Source: UBA11540 sp045531755
GTDB taxonomy: Bacteria; Bacillota; Clostridia; Oscillospirales; Ruminococcaceae
Direction of reading: 5' to 3'
Length of the DNA: 15,620 bases
Assembly (NCBI GenBank): GCA_045531755.1
Contig: JAZSEP010000107.1
Coordinates: 1-15,620, forward strand
Positions 7,058-12,296 of this stretch are shown piece by piece. The notes under the pieces were generated by a model, which did not search any database, was not told the DNA's origin, and worked only from the letters and a program-made list of their open reading frames with translations. The position numbers and the translations under genes were made by a program. How positions within the stretch are numbered: position 1 is the first letter of the stretch; every line of letters starts with the position of its first letter.

Positions 7058-8293
7058 ATGAGCAAGGCTTTTAACAGAGCGGATATCCTTTTGCCAAAGG
7101 ATGTTGATATGCACAGGTGGAGTGTTGTCGCGTGTGACCAGTACACCTCCGAGCCTGAATACTGGAGCGAGGTTGAAAAGACGGTTGGAGAAGCTGTTTC
7201 CACCCTGAAAATCACTCTGCCCGAAATCTATCTTGAAGATGAAGGCGTTGCAGAGAAAATCGAAAAGATAAACTCCGCTATGCTCGACTATATCAATCGC
7301 AAAATATTTGCAGAACACAAGCAAAGCTACATATATCTTGAAAGGACGCTTGCCGACGGCACTGTCCGTCAGGGCATTGTGGGTATGGTTGACCTTGAGG
7401 AATATGATTTTTCAAAGGGTTCACAGTCGCTTGTCCGCGCGACAGAGGGCACCGTTCTTGAGAGAATTCCACCTCGTGTTCGCATAAGGGAAAACGCCGC
7501 TTTGGAGCTTCCGCACGTTATGCTCCTCATCGACGACGAGGAAAAGAAAATCATCGAACCGTTGGCTGATTCAGAGCTTGAAAAGGTTTATGATTTTGAG
7601 CTTATGCAGGGCGGCGGCCACGTCAGAGGATACCTTATAAAAGACGCGGATGCGCTCGACAAAAGGCTTGCCGAGCTTGCCGAGAGGTCGGTTTTCGAAG
7701 CAAAATACGGTGTCAGCGACAAAGGCGTTTTGCAGTATGCCGTCGGTGACGGAAACCACTCGCTCGCTACCGCAAAGACCTGTTGGGAAGCTTTGAAGGC
7801 ACAGGGCGTGAAGGAGCATCCTGCGAGATTTGCTCTTGCGGAGATTGTCAACCTTCACAGCGACGCACTCAAATTTGAACCTATTCACAGAGTTCTCTTT
7901 GACGTTGACACAGAGAATTTTATAAAGGAATTTAAAAACTATCTTTGCGCTGACAGCACCCCCGACAAGCAGTGGGCAGAGGTTGTAGTCGGCGACAAAA
8001 AGGAAAAGCTTTATATACATTCTGCAAAGTCTAATCTTGCGGTGGGCTCGGTGCAGAATTTCATCGACCGTTATCTTGAAAAATTTGGCGGCAAGGTTGA
8101 CTATATCCACGGTGACGAGGTTGTATATAATCTCGCGAAGGGTGATGGCTGTGTGGGAATACTGCTCGGTGCGATGCAGAAATCCGACCTCTTCCCCACC
8201 GTTATCCTTGACGGCGCTTTGCCGAGGAAGACCTTTTCGATGGGTCACGCCTGCGACAAGAGATTCTATCTTGAATGCAGAAAGATAAAGTGA
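7058..8293 (+). CDS. DUF1015 domain-containing protein
   Basis: A 411-aa soluble protein of the DUF1015 family, recognised by the N-terminal KAFNRADILLPKD (3-15) and WSVVACDQYTSEPEYW (21-36), and by the central signature YAVGDGNHSLATAK (227-240). Other members carry DGHHRYETA at this position, a motif resembling that of ParB/SerK-type enzymes. A nucleotide-dependent kinase-like activity is therefore possible but not shown here. No signal peptide or membrane segment is seen. The ATG at 7058 follows AAAGGCGG and lies 23 bp after the promoter; an upstream in-frame extension would run through the promoter and is rejected. It is first in an operon with the small protein at 8305 (12-bp gap) and the cation transporter at 8639. 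The family call is confident; the function is unknown. Confidence 0.85.
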   Translation: MSKAFNRADILLPKDVDMHRWSVVACDQYTSEPEYWSEVEKTVGEAVSTLKITLPEIYLEDEGVAEKIEKINSAMLDYINRKIFAEHKQSYIYLERTLADGTVRQGIVGMVDLEEYDFSKGSQSLVRATEGTVLERIPPRVRIRENAALELPHVMLLIDDEEKKIIEPLADSELEKVYDFELMQGGGHVRGYLIKDADALDKRLAELAERSVFEAKYGVSDKGVLQYAVGDGNHSLATAKTCWEALKAQGVKEHPARFALAEIVNLHSDALKFEPIHRVLFDVDTENFIKEFKNYLCADSTPDKQWAEVVVGDKKEKLYIHSAKSNLAVGSVQNFIDRYLEKFGGKVDYIHGDEVVYNLAKGDGCVGILLGAMQKSDLFPTVILDGALPRKTFSMGHACDKRFYLECRKIK

Positions 8294-8304
8294 TGGGGGA
8301 TTTT

Positions 8305-8637
8305 ATGTTTTTTAAAAGGAAGAAAAAGCCCGACCAGAAAATCAAAGAAACGCTCGCGGTATGTGACCGCATAATTGAAAAACAGATAAGCTACATTACC
8401 GAGCGCGACAACTCCACCTACGTTGAAAACGTGCTTGGCAAGGAGGGCGGTTTTTGCATCGTCGACGACGAGCTGGTGCTCCACTGCAATGCGCACGAGG
8501 AGTTTCGCGCGCGTCTTGGCGAGGTTTCCGTCGGTGAACTTATGAGCGGTGACGGCGCGGTTATCCGCGGATTTGACACCATACAGCAAAAAGAGAGAAG
8601 CATCGTTATCTATTTCAAGTACTACCGAGGTGTATAG
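8305..8637 (+). CDS. Small hypothetical protein (110 aa)
   Basis: Not recognised. It begins with a basic stretch (FFKRKKKPDQK, 2-12), then a helical segment, then a mixed alpha/beta region with many acidic residues (IVDDELVLHCNAHEEF), and ends in alternating hydrophobics (IVIYFKYYRGV) typical of a final beta strand. There is no transmembrane segment. Start choice: ATG at 8305 has GGGGGA five bases upstream; ATG at 8293 overlaps the preceding stop (TGATG) and would add four residues. It lies between the DUF1015 gene and the transporter (1-bp gap to the next ATG), so all three are probably co-translated. It is most likely a real gene because it fills the space between two tightly spaced genes and keeps the same codon style. 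Confidence 0.7.
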   Translation: MFFKRKKKPDQKIKETLAVCDRIIEKQISYITERDNSTYVENVLGKEGGFCIVDDELVLHCNAHEEFRARLGEVSVGELMSGDGAVIRGFDTIQQKERSIVIYFKYYRGV

Positions 8638-8638
8638 T

Positions 8639-9808
8639 ATGACGAAATTTTTGGTGAAAAAATTCGTTCCCGATGCTGAGAACGTGCAGTCGTCGCAGGT
8701 GCGCGCCTCCTACGGTGTGCTCTCGAGCGTCGTGGGAATTATCTGCAACGTGATTTTGTTTGCGGTGAAGCTTGTTGTGGGAATTGTCCTTCACAGTATC
8801 TCGGTTATGGCGGACGCGTTCAACAACCTGTCCGATGCAGCTTCGTCGGTTATAAGCTTCGTGGGTGTGCGAATTGCCGCAAAGCCGAGCGACAAGGATC
8901 ATCCCTTCGGTCACGGCAGAGCGGAATACATTGCGGCGATACTTGTCGCATTCGTCATCTTAGAGGTCGGTCTTTCCTGTATAAAAAGTGCTGCCGAAAA
9001 GATTTTCTCCCCCGAGGTCATCAACTTTTCCTATATATCCGTTGCAATTCTTCTGCTTTCGATGGCTGTAAAGCTGTGGCTGTCCTTCTTTAACCGCAAG
9101 CTTGCGAAGAAGACGAAATCCTCGGTTATCAAGGCTACTGCAACCGATTCCTTAAACGACGTTATGGTCACGGGCGCTACCGTGGTTTCAATAGTTGTTT
9201 TCGAGTTTTTCAACCTAAACATCGACGGATATATCGGCGCTATAGTCGCCATCCTTGTTCTTATATCGGGCATTAACATCATAAAAGACACCGTGAAGCC
9301 ACTTTTGGGCGAGGCTCCCGACCCCGAAATCTGCGAGGCGCTCATTGAAAAGGTTCTTTCCTATGACGGCGTTGTGGGAACCCACGACCTTGTAATTCAC
9401 AGCTACGGCCCCTCGAGGTCTATGGCGTCAATCCACGCGGAAGTGCCATCTGACATCGACATACTGTTTGCGCATGAAACCATCGACCGCATTGAGCGCG
9501 ACGTCCAAAACGAGATGGGGATATTTCTGGTAATCCACATGGACCCGATAGAAGTTGACAACGCGGTTGTTGACAGCTCGAGGGGGATTGTAATCGACGC
9601 TATTGCCGAGCTCAACTGCGGGGTTACGATGCACGATTTCAGAATGGTGAGCGGTGAGGGGCAGACAAACCTCATCTTTGATATCGTTGTTCCGCACAGC
9701 TTTTCTGATCGCGAGGCAGAGGGGATTGCGCAGAAGATAAAAACTGCCGTGAGTGAAAAAAACAGCTCCTATCAATGTGTAATCACGGTTGACAGAAGCT
9801 ATATTTAA
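8639..9808 (+). CDS. Cation diffusion facilitator transporter with duplicated C-terminal domain
   Basis: A 389-aa CDF metal exporter of the inner membrane. Six hydrophobic segments occupy about residues 26-215. The metal site in segment 2 is ADAFNNLSD (58-66) and in segment 5 ATDSLND (168-174), giving DxxxN (59/63) and DxxxD (170/174). Zinc-specific members usually have HxxxD in one or both, so a Mn2+ or mixed specificity is the better guess. HPFGHGRAEYI (88-98) is the conserved loop after segment 2. The cytoplasmic ferredoxin-like domain (about 240-305, GTHDL...IHMDP) is followed by a second, similar unit (about 325-389, TMHDF...ITVDRS), making the protein ~90 residues longer than a minimal CDF. 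GAGGTG precedes the ATG, which lies 1 bp after the previous stop. Confidence 0.93.
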   Translation: MTKFLVKKFVPDAENVQSSQVRASYGVLSSVVGIICNVILFAVKLVVGIVLHSISVMADAFNNLSDAASSVISFVGVRIAAKPSDKDHPFGHGRAEYIAAILVAFVILEVGLSCIKSAAEKIFSPEVINFSYISVAILLLSMAVKLWLSFFNRKLAKKTKSSVIKATATDSLNDVMVTGATVVSIVVFEFFNLNIDGYIGAIVAILVLISGINIIKDTVKPLLGEAPDPEICEALIEKVLSYDGVVGTHDLVIHSYGPSRSMASIHAEVPSDIDILFAHETIDRIERDVQNEMGIFLVIHMDPIEVDNAVVDSSRGIVIDAIAELNCGVTMHDFRMVSGEGQTNLIFDIVVPHSFSDREAEGIAQKIKTAVSEKNSSYQCVITVDRSYI

Positions 9809-9815
9809 CAGATTG

Positions 9816-9841
9816 AAAGCGTTGCCGATTGGCAACGCTTT
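9816..9841. terminator. Bidirectional intrinsic terminator between CDF and hflX
   Basis: An 11-bp perfect stem, AAAGCGTTGCC (9816-9826) with GGCAACGCTTT (9831-9841), closed by GATT. T-rich sequence follows on the plus strand. It lies in the 35-bp gap between convergent genes and can serve both. Confidence 0.9.
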
Positions 9842-9843
9842 TC

Positions 9844-11088
9844 TTATATCCTATACTTTTCCACCTTGTACAGAATCCTATTGTCTACAGAGGCGGTGAG
9901 CTTATAGCCTTCGGGAGCGTATTCCTCATAAATCAGCTTTCCGCTATCGCGGATTTCGCCTACGAGCGCGCCCTCGCTGTAGGGAATGAGCAGGTCGCAT
10001 TTCGTGTGGGTTTGGCGGAGCTTTTTGGAAACGGCATCCAAAAGCGTATCAAGTCCGAGCCCGCTTTTTGCGGAGATTGCCACGGTATTTATATTATCTA
10101 TCAAAAACTCATGTTCTGTCGCGACATCGATTTTGTTGAGCACCGTTATCATCGGTATCTCGTTTGCGCCAAGCTCGTCAAGCAGGCTTTGAGTGACCTC
10201 GCACTGCACCTTGGCTTCAGGGTCGGACACGTCGCAGACGTTGAGAATCAAATCTGCATTAGCCGCCTCCTCCAAGGTGGATTTGAAGGCTTCGACAAGG
10301 TGGTGCGGAAGCCGGCGGATTAGTCCTACCGTATCGATGAACACCGCGGTTCTGCCATCGGGAAGCTCGAGTCCTCTCGACGTGAGGTCAAGGGTCGCAA
10401 ACAGCTTATTCTCCGCGAGCACTCCTGCACCCGTTAGGGTATTTAGGAGGGTGGATTTGCCGACGTTGGTATAGCCGACGATGGCAACCGTCAGCACCTC
10501 GTCCTTTTTACGTCTTGAACGCAGGAAATCTCTGCGCTTTTCAAGCTCCGAAAGCTCGTCCTTGAGCTTTTCTATTCGCTGTCTGATATGTCTTCTGTCA
10601 GTTTCAAGCTTGCTCTCACCGGGGCCTCTCGTGCCGATTCCGCCGCCGAGGCGCGAAAGCTTTTTGCCAAGTCCCATTAGTCTTGGGAGCATATATTTCT
10701 GCTGTGCGAGCTCAACCTGAAGCTTGCCCTCCGCGGTCAGCGCCCTTTGTGCAAAGATGTCGAGAATCAGCATCGTGCGGTCAACGGTATCAATATCGGT
10801 GAAGTCCTCGATATTTTTGAGCTGTGAGGGAGAAAGCTCGCAATCGAAGATTATCAAATCAATTTCATTATTCTCACAGATTTCCCTCAGCTCTTCTATC
10901 TTTCCCTCGCCTATACCCGTTGCCTTATCGGGCTCGGGGCGTTTTTGAACGAGTCGAGCCACAACCTCTGCTCCTGCGGTTCGCGCAAGCTCTTCGAGCT
11001 CGTCGAGCGACACTTCCATATCGTATTCACCAAGGTCGATGCCTACGAGGACCGCCCTTTGTATTTTTTTATCGTTTATCTCAGGCAT
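9844..11088 (-). CDS. hflX: Ribosome-associated GTPase HflX
   Basis: A 414-aa GTPase of normal HflX length. The N-terminal HflX domain (about 10-195) includes the glycine-rich LGGGIGTRGPGESKLE (147-162) and a charged coiled-coil linker (163-195). The G domain follows: GYTNVGKS (205-212, P-loop), DTVG (252-255), NKID (318-321) and SAK (339-341), then a short C-terminal domain. HflX binds 50S or 70S ribosomes and splits stalled ribosomes during stress. The ATG at 11086-11088 has AGGAG, which overlaps the stop of the upstream XRE gene; only 8 bp separate the two, so they form one operon and are probably translationally coupled. Expression of hflX would then depend on the XRE gene's operator-bearing promoter. 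The identification is secure; the regulatory link is inferred. Confidence 0.95.
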   Translation of the reverse strand: MPEINDKKIQRAVLVGIDLGEYDMEVSLDELEELARTAGAEVVARLVQKRPEPDKATGIGEGKIEELREICENNEIDLIIFDCELSPSQLKNIEDFTDIDTVDRTMLILDIFAQRALTAEGKLQVELAQQKYMLPRLMGLGKKLSRLGGGIGTRGPGESKLETDRRHIRQRIEKLKDELSELEKRRDFLRSRRKKDEVLTVAIVGYTNVGKSTLLNTLTGAGVLAENKLFATLDLTSRGLELPDGRTAVFIDTVGLIRRLPHHLVEAFKSTLEEAANADLILNVCDVSDPEAKVQCEVTQSLLDELGANEIPMITVLNKIDVATEHEFLIDNINTVAISAKSGLGLDTLLDAVSKKLRQTHTKCDLLIPYSEGALVGEIRDSGKLIYEEYAPEGYKLTASVDNRILYKVEKYRI

Positions 11089-11096
11089 ATTTTCTC

Positions 11097-11462
11097 CTAT
11101 TTTTTATCATTTATATCACGGGCTGCAAACTGTACGCCAAGCCTTATGGCATTTGCAACGCTCTGCACGTCGTCCTCACCAAGCACCTTGCCGTTGTGTG
11201 TGAGGGTGTATTCCACCATCATTCTGTCGATGACGCTCTCTATCATCTCATCGAGCTCCATCTCCCCTGCCTCGTCGCCCAAAAGTCTATCCACCGACAC
11301 ACCGAGGGTCTGCGCCATCTTTACAAGCAGTTTTTGGTCAGGCTCACGTCTTCCCTGCTCATACATTCCAACCGCCGAAGCACTTATCCCAAGCTTCTTC
11401 GCATATTCCTGCTGTGTGTAGCCTGCTTTCCTTCTGAGGCTTTTGAGATTTTCACCGAACAT
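11097..11462 (-). CDS. XRE-family helix-turn-helix repressor (phage-switch type)
   Basis: A 121-aa regulator. Residues 4-62 form a Cro/CI-type HTH_3 domain: ENLKSLRRKAGYTQQEYAKK (4-23), recognition helix ISASAVGMYEQGRREPD (26-42) and LLVKMAQTLGVSVDRLL (45-61). The C-terminal ~55 residues are an acidic helical region (GEMELDEMIESVIDRMM), probably for dimerisation; there is no LexA-type peptidase domain. The ATG at 11460-11462 follows AAGGGGAG on the minus strand. It is divergent from the phage-type genes and is followed 8 bp later by hflX. The intervening DNA carries four copies of one dyad operator, two of them inside promoters, so it most likely represses both its own operon and the rightward genes. 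It could also be a host regulator that predates the phage module. Confidence 0.88.
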   Translation of the reverse strand: MFGENLKSLRRKAGYTQQEYAKKLGISASAVGMYEQGRREPDQKLLVKMAQTLGVSVDRLLGDEAGEMELDEMIESVIDRMMVEYTLTHNGKVLGEDDVQSVANAIRLGVQFAARDINDKK

Positions 11463-11483
11463 ATTGCTCTCCCCTTTTAAATT

Positions 11484-11496
11484 TCACATTTCGTGT
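11484..11496. promoter_or_regulatory. Operator copy O1
   Basis: TCACA-TTT-CGTGT, one mismatch to the shared 13-bp dyad ACACR-N3-YGTGT. It lies between the leftward promoter and the XRE start codon. Confidence 0.55.
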
Positions 11497-11502
11497 AGAA
11501 AC

Positions 11503-11531
11503 ATTGTACCACGATTTGTGTAAAAAATCAA
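11503..11531 (-). promoter_or_regulatory. Leftward sigma-A promoter of the XRE-hflX operon
   Basis: TTGATT (11526-11531), a 17-bp spacer and TACAAT (11503-11508) on the minus strand, 40 bp upstream of the XRE start. Operator copy O2 exactly occupies part of the spacer. Confidence 0.75.
11509..11521. promoter_or_regulatory. Operator copy O2
   Basis: CCACG-ATT-TGTGT, one mismatch to the dyad consensus. It sits in the spacer of the leftward promoter, directly next to the -10 box, where a bound repressor would block polymerase. Confidence 0.6.
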
Positions 11532-11551
11532 TTATTTTTTCTAAAATACTA

Positions 11552-11580
11552 TTGACACTACACGTATCGTGTGATATATT
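11552..11580 (+). promoter_or_regulatory. Rightward sigma-A promoter of the phage-type module
   Basis: Consensus TTGACA (11552-11557), a 17-bp spacer and TATATT (11575-11580), about 70 bp upstream of the first rightward gene. The perfect dyad O3 lies inside the spacer. It is probably strong when derepressed. Confidence 0.85.
11560..11572. promoter_or_regulatory. Operator copy O3
   Basis: ACACG-TAT-CGTGT, a perfect 5+5 bp dyad between the -35 and -10 boxes of the rightward promoter. Confidence 0.7.
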
Positions 11581-11621
11581 ATATTTGTAGACGGATATTA
11601 AAATCCGCTAACACAAATATA

Positions 11622-11634
11622 ACACAAAATGTGT
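11622..11634. promoter_or_regulatory. Operator copy O4
   Basis: ACACA-AAA-TGTGT, a perfect 5+5 bp dyad about 35 bp downstream of the expected rightward transcription start, just before the ribosome binding site of the first gene. A half-site (ACACA, 11611-11615) lies next to it. Confidence 0.6.
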
Positions 11635-11650
11635 AGAAAAGGAGATACAC

Positions 11651-11926
11651 TTGGCAACTCAAAACTATCTTGAGGTTATGGAAAACCTCTATATTCAGTA
11701 TGAAGAAAGCTGTGTGAGGCTTGAAAAAAGAATTTCGGAGCTTTTGAAAAAGCGGCAGCGGTTTAGTGCAAAAAGCGAGGGCTATATCGAGCTATACAAC
11801 CGTATCCGCCGTCTGAAACGCTGTCTTGAAGACACAAGGGCTTGGCAGGAAATGGTTGGAAAATATCTTGTGGCAGGAGGCATGAGTGATGAGAAAATCA
11901 GAATGCTCATTGACCGAAAGAGGTGA
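11651..11926 (+). CDS. Hypothetical coiled-coil protein of the phage-type module (91 aa)
   Basis: Not recognised as a named family. It is a highly charged, mostly helical protein with heptad-like hydrophobics and many Arg, Lys and Glu (residues 20-65), followed by a short GGMSDEKIRMLIDRKR tail. No transmembrane segment or catalytic motif is seen. The start is TTG at 11651-11653, supported by AAGGAG six bases upstream and by the absence of another good start. It is the first gene after the repressed rightward promoter. Its last 38 bases overlap the sigma-like gene and contain that gene's ribosome binding site, so translation is coupled. The position right after a phage-type switch suggests an early regulator or a partner of the sigma-like protein; this is inference. 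Confidence 0.72.
   Translation: MATQNYLEVMENLYIQYEESCVRLEKRISELLKKRQRFSAKSEGYIELYNRIRRLKRCLEDTRAWQEMVGKYLVAGGMSDEKIRMLIDRKR
11875..11880 (+). promoter_or_regulatory. Ribosome binding site of the sigma-like gene, inside the preceding gene
   Basis: Perfect AGGAGG, 5 nt before GTG 11886 and 8 nt before ATG 11889. It decides for a start here rather than at ATG 11946, which has no site in range. Confidence 0.75.
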
Positions 11927-12173
11927 ACATTTTTACAGCTTTTGCATGTCCAAAAAGCACTCTCAACAGAACGTTGGAAGTGTTGAAGCGCTGCGCCAAA
12001 TGCTGTTGATGCTTACAAGCGCTCAGCGTGAAACGGTTCTGCTCTACCTTTTGGACGGGCTCAGCGTCGAAGAAATCGCCGCTGAGCTTTCTGTATCAAA
12101 GCAGGCTGTCTATTCGAGAATCCACTCGGCAAGAAAAAGGCTGAAGAAAAACGCCGTATACTTTTACCGATGA
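11889..12173 (+). CDS. Sigma-70 region 4-like small transcription factor
   Basis: A 94-aa protein (95 if GTG 11886 is used). Residues 42-86 match sigma region 4: LTSAQRETVLLYLLDGLSVEEIAAELSVSKQAVYSRIHSARKRLKK, with the HTH at about 59-82. No sigma region 2 is present, so it cannot be a full sigma factor. Phages of Firmicutes often encode such short proteins as late-gene activators (ArpU/RinA-like in role). The N-terminus (1-30) contains Cys6, His14, Cys19 and His24, a spacing that may be chance. The start is set by AGGAGG at 11875-11880 inside the upstream gene. A terminator follows immediately at its stop codon, so the two small genes form a short transcript. It may activate the fibre-lysis operon downstream. 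Confidence 0.82.
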   Translation: MRKSECSLTERGEHFYSFCMSKKHSQQNVGSVEALRQMLLMLTSAQRETVLLYLLDGLSVEEIAAELSVSKQAVYSRIHSARKRLKKNAVYFYR

Positions 12174-12200
12174 ACGCCTTATGTTCTGCAAGGCGTTTTA
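12173..12200 (+). terminator. Intrinsic terminator after the sigma-like gene
   Basis: An 8-bp perfect stem, AACGCCTT (12173-12180) with AAGGCGTT (12190-12197), a 9-nt loop, then a T-rich tail. It begins on the last base of the stop codon and separates the two regulatory genes from the fibre gene, so the latter needs read-through, antitermination or its own start. Confidence 0.8.
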
Positions 12201-12204
12201 CTTT

Positions 12205-12220
12205 TTACCATAAATTACCA
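12205..12220 (+). repeat. Phased direct repeat upstream of the fibre operon
   Basis: TTACCA at 12205-12210 and again at 12215-12220, one helical turn apart, about 80 bp before the fibre start. It may be an activator site for the sigma-like protein. No good -35 box is visible in 12200-12296, although TATATA-like and TATTAT -10 candidates are. Confidence 0.35.
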
Positions 12221-12296
12221 AAAACACGCAATAAAAAGCTCGTTTGCCGCGCTATATATGACGGACATTTTTATTATTTAACCTTTGGAGGTAAAA

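Noticed and set aside
7571..8248. A 225-codon open frame on the minus strand
   Set aside because: Antisense to the well-supported DUF1015 gene; no ribosome binding site and no recognisable motif.
10824..11480. A 218-codon open frame on the plus strand
   Set aside because: It lies wholly antisense to hflX and the XRE gene, which have clear conserved motifs. It has no ribosome binding site and an unstructured Cys/His/Leu-rich composition typical of a shadow frame.
11889..11965. Possible Cys/His zinc-binding motif at the N-terminus of the sigma-like protein
   Set aside because: The C-x7-H-x4-C-x4-H spacing matches no zinc finger that I recognise, and this region overlaps another gene in a different frame, which constrains its codons.
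12285..12296. TTG start that would extend the fibre protein by four residues
   Set aside because: It uses bases of the GGAGG ribosome binding site itself; the ATG at 12297 has ideal spacing.
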